Assembly (NCBI GenBank): GCA_013399695.1 | Contig: VXAU01000755.1 | Location: forward strand, 723,972 to 787,971 | DNA from: Formicarius rufipectus | Taxonomy: Eukaryota > Chordata > Aves > Passeriformes > Formicariidae | DNA length: 64,000 nucleotides | Reading direction: 5' to 3' | In this document: positions 1-13,500 of the stretch, one piece after another | Layout of the letters: every line of letters begins with the position of its first letter | Position numbering within the stretch: the stretch's first letter is position 1 | The notes under the pieces: generated by a model | The model's input: the letters and a program-made list of their open reading frames with translations, nothing else | Told to the model about the DNA's origin: nothing | Database searches by the model: none | Program-made: the position numbers and the translations under genes

Positions 1-78
1 ACTAATTTGGATCACGGTGCTAATAATGCCAAGGTAAAGGGTTTGATCCATGTACAGGCAATTCACTTATGGGTTGGG

Positions 79-122
79 CTTGAAGATCCCTGTGGGTCCC
101 TTCCAACCCAGAGCATTCTGTG
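79..122 (+). mobile_element. CR1 LINE 3' tail fragment
   Basis: GATCCCTGTGGGTCCCTTCC then AACCCAGAGCATTCTGTG, the 3'-end sequence of CR1. Confidence 0.65.
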
Positions 123-123
123 G

Positions 124-2335
124 AAATGAAGCTGGAGTGTAATTCAGAGGTGTTACGATGCTCTCTGTTGTTTACAGTACACAAACTCCTTTGGTTTCTG
201 TTGATATCTGCAGTACTAGCCTGAGCCACATGCCCCACCTGTCTATGCTGTCCTGTGGTGTAAATGAAGCCATAAAATCTTGTGAGTGAGGATATCACAA
301 CTTTCCCCCAAAGGACTTACTCCCAAAAATGTCCCCCTCTTGCTGTCAGATGAGCTACCAGTCAGATTCAGAGGGGAAGTTCCAAGGAGGAGGGGACATG
401 CAGCAATGGTGATTGACTTCAAGAGGCAACAGATGCTTGGAGGGGTGACTGTGATGTGTTCCAGTGTTGGAACCGCTTAAAAGGAAATGTGCCTTACAGA
501 CTAGCAGTACTGAGTGTCCTCTGCACCCCACTATTAGATATTTTCATGTTTAATTAGCTGTAAATATTTAATAACATTTATATCACACTGACAGAATTAA
601 CGTACTGCAAAGCTTTTACATTTCTAGGTATCAAAAGAAAAGCTGATCCTGAAAACTTCTTGTAAGCATAGTTTTCACATTTCACACCAAATATTTGAAA
701 ATAAACCTACAGCTTGCTAAACCACCATAATTTTCAAAGTTCTGCATTTTCCATGCAACCAGGGGTGGTGGTAAGATTTTCCCAAGACTGACTCCTGCAT
801 TTCAATACTTTTTTGTGATGTTTTTTTCAAGTAATTCAAGATTTTATATGGAGAAGAGAGATATTATGAAGAGCTTGGGCAGCACAAACCCAAACAGATC
901 ATTAGAGCCATTTTCTCTGCATGGCCATTCTGGCCAAAACATGAAGTTCCTACATCTTGCAGAGGCTTTAGTCATCAGCAGCTTCTCACATCAGTGACAG
1001 TCAATTAGAATGGCATTAAGACTCCATTTAGAATAATAAATGCAATATTAAATGTAAAACACACAGAAAAAGGGCTCAATTTCTTTTCTGCAAGTTCTTT
1101 CTTGCTTATTATTGCCAGAGAGTTTCTATTAAAAGGCTTTTTTCCCTTGTTATTCCTATATTCCAGGTTTGTACATTGGAAATTGCCATGGTGTTTTAAG
1201 CGTTAGTGAAGTTATTAAATCACAAGGGCTGAAAGCTGAGCAATTTGAAGAATATTTACTCAGTGTATTTCTTTGATTCTCTGCACATGGATTCCAAAGC
1301 CTAATGAGACAAACATATTTTTTATTAAATATTCACTTTTCTTTCCCTTATGGAGGATTGTAGCCATTATTTTGAAACGCTGGACTTTCCTGGAAATCCA
1401 TAGCTACAATCAGGGTAAAATACAAGGCACTTATTTAAGAGAGGGCAGGGAAAAGAAAAACAGTTCTGAGCAGGATATAGCTGATAAAAGGTAGCATAAT
1501 TTTTATATGGGAAAAAATGGAATATTTTTATATTAAAAGACAAAAAAAAGAGAAATATTATCTATTGCCATACAACTTAGCAACTTCTGCCATCCAAACT
1601 CAAAAGCTTAGTCATATCTTAAAATCCTATTTGGCTAAGCTAAAAAAACCCCAAACAAACAAAAAAAACCAAAAAAAACCCAAAAAAACCCAACCAAACA
1701 AGCAAACAAAAAAAAAACCGCACCAAAAAAACAACTACAGTGAAAAATTACTTTGAACCTAAACAAAATGTCTTAGGCACAGCATTTAATAAAATTTCAC
1801 TTCTATTTTTTATATAAGAAGTTTAAAAATTAGTTTGTAAGTGTGAAAAGCATCCTTTGATTTACTTTTTGGACCAGATTCACCTTTTTGCCTAGTTTAG
1901 CTGAGCTCAGTAGGAATTATGGCTACTTAAGCAACACTGGATTTGTGTCCAGATGGACACAAACAGAGGAAAGAATATGAAAAATGTGGAGGTTTTAGAA
2001 CTTTGTGTGTTTTGCAGAACTTCATTTGGTACCAGATTTGATTCAGAGAATGTGGGAGCAATAAACAGAGCCATCCCACATGAAAAGTCACACTGTCCCT
2101 ACACCATGAGATCTAAAACTTACTGGGAATGGGAAGTTTTGGACGAGTCTTTGACAAATAATGCATTTAGAATACACATGTATAGGGAGAGTCAACAGAA
2201 AGTACTTGCCAGTGTTGCTGTGGGTCTGTTAATTGAACCCAAGTAGGTTTATCAAAGTCAAAATACACTTCTTTAAATAAGCAAGAGAATTGATGAAGAC
2301 ATGTTTATGATTGGACCAGGTTGCTCACAGTGCTA
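124..2335. other. Intergenic flank, no gene seen
   Basis: AT-rich sequence with only short open frames. It holds an A-rich tract with AAACCC motifs near 1.65-1.73 kb. Confidence 0.6.
1647..1735 (+). repeat. A/C low-complexity tract
   Basis: Irregular AAAAAACCC and CAAACAAAC units. The open frame across it encodes only a Lys/Gln/Asn/Pro-rich string and is not a gene. Confidence 0.85.
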
Positions 2336-2485
2336 CTGCAGTCTCCATCCTTCAAGGTTCTCAAGCCACAGCTGGATTAAGTGACTTGTTCTGGTCCCAC
2401 AGACAACCCTGATTTGAGCAAGATATGTGACTACAGTCCTCCTGAGGCGTTTTCCAGCCTGTATTATTCTGTGTTTCTGTGATCC
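2336..2485 (+). mobile_element. CR1 LINE 3' fragment
   Basis: TCAAGCCACAGCTGGATTAA, a degenerate CTGACCCTG/TTTGAGCA block, CTCCTGAGG and a final TATTATTCTGTG: the CR1 3' end in sense. Confidence 0.6.
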
Positions 2486-2566
2486 TTGTTTAACCTTACT
2501 GGTTGTGGATTGAATGCAAAGCATATGTTGAGGTCAAAATGCATGGCAATTAACAACAGAATGTAA

Positions 2567-3050
2567 TAGTTTAGTTGGAAGGGACCTACAGTGATCAACC
2601 TGTTTAACTGCCTGACCACTTCAGGGCTGACCAAAGTTAAACCTCCCTAAGGACATTTCCCAGATGCCTCTTTTTAAGGCATGGACAGGCACAGGGCATC
2701 GACCACCTCTCTAGGAAGCCTGTGCCAGAGCTTGACCACCCTCTCAGGAAAGAAATGCTTCCTAATGTCCAGTCTGAACCTTCTCTAGCACAGCTTTAAA
2801 CCATTCCCACACATCCCAACACTGGATCCCAGGGAGAAGAGACCAGCACCTTCCTTTCCACTTCCCCTCCCAAGGGACCTGCAAAGAGCCATGAGGTCAC
2901 CCCTCAGCCTCTTTCTCTCCAAACTAGCCAAGCTCAGAATTCTCAGCCACTCCTCACAGGACACACCCTCCAGCCCTTCCACCAGCTGGGTTGCCCAGGA
3001 TGAATTCAAGTGCTGTAGCATCCTTCATAAATTTTGTGGCCCCAAACTGC
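2567..3050 (-). mobile_element. CR1 LINE fragment including end of the RT open frame
   Basis: The plus strand begins TTGGAAGGGACCTACAGTGA, the reverse complement of the CR1 3' end. Farther in, the minus strand encodes EEWLRILSLASLERKRLRGD and GLFSLGSS, a decayed C-terminal CR1 polyprotein. Truncated and inactive. Confidence 0.8.
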
Positions 3051-5819
3051 ACAGTTCAACTTAGTGTTTACTTATTCATAACTAATTCTGAACTTAGAAA
3101 AGGCAGAAATCTCAAAGTTTTTGCTTCCCCCTGCCCCCCCATTCTATTTCAAGTACAGTGTAATTTCAGTCTTTTGAATTATTTTGATTTTCTCCTTTGC
3201 TTTCCCTTCTCTTTTTCAGTAGTTTGTAACTCAACACGAGCTCTGGAAGTGCTCTTTAAAAATGGCTACAGACTCCTAGTTAAGATTCATAAATAGTTAA
3301 ACATATTTTCCAGAGTACTCTTTTAAGATAATTATGGAATCTTTCTGTATGATACTTTATGCCTAAATATATTCCCAGCTGCCAGCCAAAAGAGGAATTA
3401 AAAAGCTATCAGGAATCTGAAGACAACTAAGAACCGGAGGTTCAAATGGAATTATACTCAGATTTTGAAAGATACACAAAAGTTTTAGTATTTGTATTAT
3501 TATGCAATAAATCTACTTAAATAAATGAGCAGTTATTCCATCTTTTGGAGATGGATTAGAACAGGAGATTTAGTAAGGTGTGTACCCAGACCAAACAGGC
3601 CTTTCTGAAAGCAAAGATACTGCAATTAGAATGATTCTTCATCTGGTACAAAATACACATGAACCAATACCATGATTTTCCTTAGACTAAACAGATCAGA
3701 GACCTGCATGTGTTGTGCTTTGATGGTACTTCCACTCTGCTTGGGCATAAGATTATAGAGATCAAGCAAACTGCACAATTTAAAAAGTGGATTTCTCAAA
3801 AACATATTGAATAAAACATGCATCCAGGCAAAAGGAGCCTAACAGATCACTTTTCTAGCCTAACCTTAAGGTACCCATATAAAATATGAGAATTTTCTTT
3901 CCTGTATTTCTCATCACTTAATTAAAATCAAAGAATTTCCCATTAAAACCTGTCAATCACATAATCTTGTTTAGATCAGGGCAATTGTCATCAAATTAGC
4001 TTTTTTTTTGAAAGACCATCAGACATCACAATTTCCAGATAAAAGTTCCTCTATTCAGTAGCTCTGTGATAGAAAAATACAGATTGATCTCACTGTATCT
4101 TGGAGTGAGACCAAAAATTATGGTCTCAGTGTTCAGTGTTACTTCAGAACATTAATTCTCTCCTCAGTGGCAGATTACATGGACGTTTCTAATTTTTAGA
4201 ACTCTGGACTAGAAGTGTATTTCTATATGCTGCATTCATACATTGCATGGCATAGTGACAAAAATTGTTTTAATTCAGTCTCTTTTCCTTTTTCCTAAGC
4301 AAGTACACTTTAGAACTGTTTTTGTGTCATAGAATAAAGCTTCTTGTAAGGTCTATTACCTCATTTTTAATATGGATGTTATCTGTATTTAGTGCACTCT
4401 CCTTATCCTAGGCCCATATTTGATGCCATTCACACACATGGTCTTTTATTTATGGATAAAATATTTGGCTTTGTCTTTTTTTTTTTTATTCAACATTTCT
4501 CACAGTAACGCACTCTTATTCTGCTTTGTTATTGCACCAGTTTATGTACAAGATGGTTGTTTTTAAGAGCCAAGCAAGGGAGTAAAGAAATTAGTATTTG
4601 AAAATATTCAGTGAAATTTGTACTCTTCACATAACCAAGCAAAATTATTATTTAAAAATAAAAATAAAAGAAACACAAAGAATTGCTAAAATGTACATGT
4701 CTTTTTTTCCACTGATTCTTGCAGAATTGACTTTTTAGAAAAGTTCTTGCCGTTCTTCCTTAGCAAGTTACTTGTGGGCCTTGTCGACAATATAATTGCT
4801 GTAAATTGATATAGCAAAAAAAGAGGAAAAACAAAGAAGTATTATGCTTCCATCCATGATAGATGACAGAAAACTGTGTTAAATGCCTGCATTCTGCCAC
4901 TAGTCTAGTGCACTGAAATGGCTATTGGAAACCTTTGTTACATCTCTTCTGCTATCTTTCTTTGATCTCTGGTTTCAATGCTATTGTTCAGTGTGTGATC
5001 ATTACTTTTGATACACTGTTATAGAAGGATATGGGTGATAATTATCTTTTGCATGCATACCTGCTTAGGCTTGTTTGTTATGGATTTTTACAAAACTAAA
5101 CTTTGAAAGCATGCCTGCTTCCCCTTACAAATTTTACTTGCTTGGACAATCACACAACCGAAACTTATGTTGAATGTTATCTGTCTGTGTTATAATAAAT
5201 GAACATATAAATGAAGAGTTAAAAATGATTTTAGGAGTTTTCACATATATTTTGGTGCTTTGGTCTGTTTGGTAATGATGCTTCATTCTTAAAGAAATGC
5301 TAAATGATCACTTACACTACATTGCAGGGTGGCAGTATTTTGGGAGTTACAAGATTATTCAACTACTGATTTTCTGTATGTGTATTCTTTGACCACTGTC
5401 AAATCTGGTTGGAATAGAACATACAGTTCAAAAAGTTTTATGAGACAGAGTGCAACTGCGTAAAGGAACTGGACTAAAAGTAGGTTCAAATAAGCTGAGT
5501 GCACATTCTGCCTTATTGTCAGAGCAGCAGGAGGAGGCAGAAGAGCCCTCACAGTGGTTCTGCATTTGATGTCACCATTCTGGAAGAAAAAGAAGCCCTG
5601 CAAAATGTGTGACCACCATTTAGCTTTCCGAGGAATGACTGCAGTATAAAATGATACTGTCACTTTTTTGGTTGTTTTTTGTTTGTTTGTTTTTTTAACA
5701 AAACTTTTTTGTTTCTTTGTAAATTAGTGGCTTTTATGCAAATTGTTTTCTGCTGAGACTATGGCATCAACTACCCACTGTACTTCCCAGTGCTCTTAAA
5801 AGAAAACACAATGAAGCGA
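3051..5819. other. Intergenic sequence downstream of PPIP5K2, no gene seen
   Basis: AT-rich, with T-rich runs near 4.48 and 5.67 kb. No exon-like conserved frame or RNA gene recognised. Confidence 0.6.
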
Positions 5820-7436
5820 AGTTGCCAGTGACCTTGCTTTTATTTAGGAACACATAAAAAAAAGTTATGCCACAGCTTTGGTTGACTGGAATGATAGGCA
5901 TACTTAAATTTTGTCAGGTTTTTGTTTTTAAAAACAGTAAATAAGTGTACATTCAGTTGTGTGCAAGACCAACACTGTCAATAACAATTACACTCCAGAA
6001 AATGAAATGTTTGAAGTATATAGCTGTGAAACCCTTCATATTTTTGGTATTTTAAGAGCATAGTTAGAATTAGTCTGCTGAAGCCATTTCATATCTGGTA
6101 AACACTGAAAACAGACCCTGTGGCAAAGTAAATGCAATTATAGTTGTACTGGCTCTGGAGACAAGTAAGAGCCCTACTTAAACGTATTACTCATAAGCTA
6201 TGTCTGCTGCAACTTAAACATGAATATTACCTAACTTGTAGTTCTTACTACTCAGCCACTTGAACTTAAAAAAGCAGACAATATTTTCATACATTTGGGA
6301 TAATTACAGTTCAGTTATTTTTCATGCCACAGATAAAATGACAAGAATTGCTTAGACAATGATTATTCTATATAACCCCATAACTCCAAGTTCCACTGAT
6401 TTACAAATGTTTCTAGTATCTCTTATAAAATCTACATTGGAAGGAGAGAGGTATGAAAATCCCCAGGCCATGATGAATCCTGAGTATTTTTCAACAGTAT
6501 GCACTGATTTCTGGTAGTCCACAGTCCCTCTCTACTCTGAAGATATGATAATAAAGCACAGATGGAATATTTACAATTTTCAGAATAAACCTACCAGCAG
6601 AACAACTGTAGCCATTTTTCTTTCTACAAAACCTGCTTTTCAATATCACCTTTTTGTAGAAACATATGGCAAAGAAAATAAAACTGTCTTTTTTAGTAAA
6701 CAAAAGGTTTTGATAAAAGTATATAAAAGACAGTTTTATCTGCTGGATGATGTACAGGTACCCGTATACAAGCATGTATACTAAATAATAAAAGAGAGGG
6801 TGTATTTGAATGTTACAGGTCTGATGTAAACACAGAAAAAAATGAGAGTAGTCAAAAGTGCTGATACATTAACTCACTCTATCATGCTTAATTATTGCAG
6901 CATATAAGATATAAAATAATTAAAAATGAAGAAAATATCTCCTTATCTTCAAACCAGGCAAAAGATATCTCTTTGGAAATGTAGTTAAATTAAAAAAAGG
7001 TCAAGATGTATGTTATATTTCAGCCTACAGAAGAAATTCACAGGGAGATTATAAACTCCTGAAAATAGAAGTTCATGATGACAACAGACAATGCCTTCAT
7101 TACAGTGACATCAACAGAGCCATTGTCACACATACCATTCTCTTTTTGTACAGGTTTACAGTAGATATTTGAAGACATTAAAAAGGTTCATGTGCAGCTT
7201 TTCCATTAAAGGTGTGCAGTTTGTCAAACTGATAAATGTATTTCCTGAAATGTTTTAGAAAATGAGAAAAGACACTTGACCTACAATTTGTAGTGTGCAC
7301 ACTAGTTAACCAGGTATAAACTAAAGATCCTTAAGTGCACTATGAACTGCAGACATGAATGGCTTTTGAAAGCTCAGTAATTTAGTTGAACACACACTGA
7401 AGAACCGTTTAAGAAGTTGCTTCCAGTTTTGTCTGA
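5820..7436 (-). other. PPIP5K2: PPIP5K2 3' UTR (predicted)
   Basis: AT-rich sequence from the stop codon to the first well-formed poly(A) signal on this strand. Short open frames here are not coding-like. The extent depends on the signal actually used. Confidence 0.5.
5839..5844 (-). terminator. Candidate PPIP5K2 polyadenylation signal AATAAA
   Basis: The minus strand reads AATAAA, then about 30-50 nt downstream comes a GT/T-rich stretch (CATTGTGTTTTCTTTTAAG) that fits a downstream element. Cleavage would be near 5820. Confidence 0.5.
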
Positions 7437-7540
7437 TCATTTCTTCTCAGAAAGAGTTTCACCACTAAGTTCAACATCTAGTGAGGCCTCTTTGAGAGAT
7501 AACTTAACATTAGGTACATTAACAGGAGATCCAGGGGTAG
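7437..7540 (-). CDS. PPIP5K2: PPIP5K2 last coding exon (30)
   Basis: Residues 1214-1247 and [23 protein letters not shown] then [13 protein letters not shown]. The acceptor TGTACAG and the phase fit exon 29. This end differs from the lysine-rich end of the mammalian isoform I remember, so it may be one of several alternative C-termini. Confidence 0.82.
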
Positions 7541-10500
7541 CTGTACAGATAGAGAGGACAAAAAGAATTAGGTTTTCCATTTGATATCCATGCTAGAAAG
7601 CATCAAAGGCAAGAAAAATATGTGTTACCTAGCACAGAGACAAAGAAGCTACACTATCTAATGAAATTGGAAACCCAAGTGAAATTTGTTTTCTAGGCAG
7701 CACAACCACCCAAAAGCAGATAGTGTAGATGGCTTACAGTTCAGACTGAATATACTAGTGATTGAATGCAGAGATAGCCTGGAGATAGCTGGAAATGCTC
7801 TCATACTTCAAAACAAAATCCCATGAACTTTCAGGCCATAGAAACTGAAACAGTTTCAGGCCATAGAAACTGAAACAGTTTCCCTTTCAGGTAAGGGAAA
7901 GTAACAGTTTTTTACTGCTAAAAACATTTGTGCAATGCTACTGGGTTCTCACTGACCCACAACATGATCCCACTCACACAGACAGGGAATCTTCAAAAAT
8001 AGCTGCCCTACGAAATCATGTAAGAAAGAATTATACTGCCAGAAATAATTAAATCAGTCATTCTGTCTCTGACAGGTTACTTACATAAGGTTGGTTTCTC
8101 TATTGCAAGCCTTTCAGGCAAAGTTTCAAGTGGAGTTGGTTGAATTTTTGCAGGGGTGTATGTATTTAAAGAAATTTTTCTTCCTGGCATCATGTAAGTT
8201 GGAGAAGCTGAAATGGAGAGGAAAAAAGTATATACTTGTAATTAATAGTAAAAATACTCTCATCCAAGCCAGACATCAAAAGCAGCAGCCACAGGACTAT
8301 GTATCTGCCCAGTGATAGAGACACCACAGATACACAGCCAGTGGCTCAGCTGCCCATTTTTGATTCCAGTGCCAAAACTTCACAACACAAAAGACAAATC
8401 TAAAAATCTCCTTTTTACCTCAGAAAGCACCACAATGATGTCATGCTGCAGAGGCAGCTGAATTTCAGTAATAGCTGCCTTGCCAGCAGACAGGCAAAAG
8501 TATTAGTGCTACTTCTCATAGGTTATGAAGACTACACCTCAACAGGCATTTAGTCCAAAAGGTCTGTAAAAAGTGCACACAATACATTCACCTCCAGACA
8601 ACCTCCAAACAATACAGGAAAGCAGCAGGAACACACTAAACACCTATGGTCTCAGTTGTATCAGGTCCAATTTTCAACCACTACTCAGCAGAAAGGTGAC
8701 AACCATATATGAGGAGTTTGACAAGGTTTTTTTTTAAGTATTTTTTTCATCTTATGTACTCAATTCTGAACAGATTTACATGATACATGAACTTGCTAAC
8801 CAGCATAACAAGACATTTTAAATAGCTGAGAATTTTCATATACTTGTAAACCTCCCTGAGCTCTTTTTCAGTAACATCAGTTTTTTTCTTAAACTGCTCA
8901 CCTTCCTTCTCAGATACAGCAGGCCTACCCTATCAAACAGCTGCTGATTAAAACCTAAACTGTATGAAACAACAGGAAAGAAAGGAGAAATCCTGTAATA
9001 GAAAAAAAGAGAAAAATCCCAACAGGTAGATAACCTTTGTATCAATATTTGCAATACTTTCTGATCAAAACATGAGTTTTTAGACAATTCTCCTAGAAGA
9101 TTTATTTTCAGTCACCTGACACATTAATTGTAAGCATCACAATATGTAGATGATCTAAATCTGACCCAACTTAAACCATTTCCAAGGACAGAGCATTGGA
9201 ATCACAATGAGAAGTCTTTTTCCCCAGAGACATTCACATGGATAAAACTCAGTTGTATTTCATTTCAAGATCATTTAAACTTTAAACATGAAGAACAAAT
9301 TACTAAAAAAGTAGGTAACTGCAAGGCACTGTATAGGTGAAACCCCAAGTAATATCAAAGGAAATAGGAAACAACACAGTTTTAACTGTAAATGCAACAC
9401 TACTCTGTTGTGGTTACTGCCAGTACAACAGTACTGGAAATAAAGATGGAAATACTGCATGCTCACTAAAAGGCATTACCTGTGATTCAGCTGACAGTGT
9501 GGACAGTACAGAGAAGTCAATGTAATAATAATGGAAATAAACCCATGATGACTTCATTAAATTCTTAATTTACTACTCCAGTAAACAGATACATTACTGT
9601 AATGAATTATGACATTATCCATATCCACAAAAGGATATTGAAAAATTTAAAATTATGGTTTATGTGCATTTTTGTTTTAAAAGCAATATCTTCATTTATT
9701 AGCTGTAAAACACTGCAAAGATTAATTAGATAATATTTAAGAATTTAAAATTAACATAATTACAAACTAAAACCAGTACATGTCTCCTGTAGATTTTCCC
9801 TTGATGGAGCAGCAACAGAGGCAAGAAATTCATCCACCTGCTTCAGTGACAAAGAATTGTGTAGAGTTTCCAAAGGGCAAATAGAAGGCACCATTGAATA
9901 CAGTTCAAAACCTAAAAGACATATAATAAAAGAGAGAGATTTCCAAACATAAGACAGGATTTAAGCTATTGCACATGAAATTATTAATGCAAGATAAAAA
10001 GTACTTGTTTCACATTAGCACATGCAGACACAGGACTCTTGAAATCACGGAAATTAAGTAATACAGGAGTCAGAACAAGATCGGCCAGTTTCCAGGGTAT
10101 ACTAAACTAAAGATACCATGTAACATACCATGGGACACAAATCCCACGTACACATGAAGTACATGTGTACACATAAATCATTCAAACATTAGAACTGTGC
10201 TCTACTCCCAGATCAGCTCAAGAAAGGTAATTTTCTTTTAAGAAAAACTTTGCAAAATCACTACAACAAAAAGTCAGGAAAGGTAGTATTTCTCCTACTC
10301 ATTTGCATACCTGGCACAAGACTAAATAGATAATTCATTCATGAAAGAAAATAGGATATAGCTATTTTGTCAACTGTTAGCAGACAAGAGCTAAAAATGC
10401 TACATTTTCCAGGAAATAAATTTGCAGAATTCACGTTCTATCATCTTCAGTATTCTGTGAAAATGAACTGTTGCCTTTAATATCAAAGGAAAACCACTGT

Positions 10501-13500
10501 TAGCATTTTTGTACCTTGAGGTTACATGTTTTTACTTTCTAAGACAGATTTACACCTACCTTTATACATTTAAGATCAGTACTTAGAAGACTAGAAATTT
10601 CATATATTAGAAGAGGTAAGTAAAGCAACCCAAAAATCTAAAAATTTATTGGACTTTGCTTTGCTATGTTAGTATCAATCATACACTAACCATGCATATC
10701 CATATTACTAACAGACTAAAAAGCATTTAAACATCTTAGCTAAAAAGAATTTGCAGTTCTCTAAAGTGATGCAAGTTTAGTAACTCAATGAACAGCTCTT
10801 CATCCAATTGCATTTCAGAAGAGGAAAACATGTCCATTAGTGTTTTCAACATTCAGCTGTAACACTACAACTTTGCAATTCAATACTGTAAATTTCTTTT
10901 AAGAAAATTAAATGAAAAAGCAATAGTGAATGAAATAATGTTTAGAATTTCAGTTCAAGGTACATTTATTAGAGATAGCATTATGACTATATGAACTGTT
11001 CCTTCCCATAAAATAATAAGCAACAATATATTCCGCATTCATTCCCCATTAGTACTTTGCATAGAGAAGTAATTCAACAAGTTTTCAACCCCCAGATGCC
11101 TGCATTTATATCTTTATTTTTATATCCACCTTGGCCAATACTCAAATTTCAGGGACAACTGCTACAAATACACAATCAACTGAAGTGTACCCATGTCAGC
11201 TTCACTGAGACTATTCACAAAATGTTGCATTTCATGAAAACTTGGTTTTCCTGTACAAAAGAAACACCACCATATAATCAATTTCTATTCTCCGAAAAGG
11301 CAGAAGCTAAGCTTCAGTGTAAGTGCTAAGATGTCTGGCAGACATATTAATATCCTAAGTAACTACTTTCATGCATGCAAAGCGCAAACCCTTTCGTTGC
11401 ATTACAGTGAAATGTAAGATTTATCTCTTTACCCTGACAGAAAAGTCATTATCATTTCAATGAGAATTTATTTTTCTAATTTCACAAATAACAAAGTGGG
11501 ACAACGTCAGGTTAACTTTTTAATAACTATTGTTGTCATAGTGCATGTTACAGAAAATCAGAAAGGAATTTCAAAACACATCCATGCCCTTAAAAAAAAA
11601 AAAGAAAAAAAGAAAAAAAAAAAGAAAAAAAAAAGAAAAACAAAAACAAAAAGAAAAAGAAAAGAAAAAGAAAACAAAAAGAAAAGGACAAAAGCTTTCT
11701 TTATTTAAGTATTTCCTTTCCAGACATTTTTCATTGACTTTTGACAATTCTGCTGTCAGTCAGTCAATCAGATCCCAGCATGTTGTAGTAGCATCTTTGC
11801 GTCTAAGGGATATGGCTTAGAAGATACCCTGGAAATCTATCTGCAGTGTCTCATTTGAGTATTTCATGATAAGCATTTTACAATGTTATGAGAAATAAAT
11901 GTGAAATTTTATGATGGAGAAGCTTGACAGTATCCCTTTAAAAAGGCAATTTCCTGTACATGAATAGCCTTTGAGCTTTGTCTATATTTATTTGTAAAGC
12001 CTCAAAATGCAAGACAATGAAAGGGTTAACGCAGCATCTCAAAAAGCCGTCCTGCTGTCTTAGATTCAAAAGCTATAGAGACATACCACTGGAGCCTAGA
12101 TATTCCACAGAGGAAATGGACCAGCACCTAAAGAGGTGTGGGTGTTCTGCAGAGGCCCAGAAAATAAGGTAAAGCACTTTTCAGAAGATACTTGTTTCAC
12201 CATGTTCCTTGAACTAAAGATGGGGGGGTAGTCTGAAATGAGTTAAGAGGGTGTGATAACAACATAAAAATTAGGAAAAAAAAACCCAAAACAGAGTGAA
12301 AGGGACAAGGAGAATCAAAATGATGGTCCAGAGGACAGACAAAACAACATCAATATGGACGCATGTTAGTAGAGAACCCTTGGAAACCTCCAGTACACTT
12401 AGGGTTCATATGAGCTCATACTGCATGCATTAATCTTGTCAAAGATGTGTGGTAAAACTGCTGCATTAAATGAATCAGAAGAATCAATGTGATTAATACA
12501 AGCAATTTAGATCTCTTTTTATGCAGTTGATGCAGTCACAAAAAGATAGTGCTAAATGGAACAGAAAGTACTCAAATTCAATTCCTACTTTCTGACTTTG
12601 TATGTTTTGAAATATTATTTGGTTTGAGTCTAAAGCAAAAATGTACTCCTGACTTACCTATTTGAAATAGGACACTAGAATTGGCCTTTTAGATCAAACA
12701 CAGTTTTAATGGTATTAAGTCAGCCTTACTGTATCAGCTTCCCTTCCAGAAGCATGGCAGTGCAAAAACGTCATTATGGGTTTGAGAGGAATATAACAAA
12801 AGACAACTTTGCTTCTCAGCAAAGCCAAACAAAAACTCAGTCCTTTTTTTTTTGTTTCTAAGCAAATTTATTTTCAAACTATCATGAAAATATTGATGAT
12901 TTCCACTGCAATTTCAGTATTTCACCATCACTATATTCAGTCAGCTGTCATGCACATTTTAAAACTGCAGTTAAGAAATCAGAAAAAGGTCTGGTTGATG
13001 CTGAAGACTGAGTCTAGCTGACACGAACATGATACATTTGGGGCCTATTTAATCACACAGAAAGGGAGACGCAAAATATTTTGCTGAGGAAGAAAAAGAC
13101 ATACCTCTGTCCTGTGTGTTAAACCAGACCTGTTTTGCAAGCTGAAGACAAGTTAAGTCTCGCTCTTGAAGCTCAAGAGGTCAATGCTGCTCAAGAAGTC
13201 ACAGCTCTCTCACTGTGATTTTGAGTGCAATATTTTAAGTAATTTGCACATCTGATGAACAGAGAAGTATGACAAGGTAAAATAAATTTTTGTCCTATGA
13301 CAAACATAGCAATTTAGAAGGAATGGAACCAAAGCTTTTGCTTTAGTTTTTTGTTTTTTTTTCTTCCTGCATCACTGCAAGAAGATAGTCATAAACTCCA
13401 GTTGTCAATTCAGCAATTTATTTTAGAATCGGGAGGCTCAGGGAATCAGCTCAGCAGGAGGAAGACAAAGAAGAAACATCAGCTATCAAGAAGTGTAATG

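Noticed and set aside
2785..3021. 78-codon frame on the minus strand
   Set aside because: It is the decayed C-terminal end of a CR1 polyprotein in a truncated element, not a gene.
11460..11820. Lysine-rich open frames
   Set aside because: Produced by the A/G low-complexity tract.
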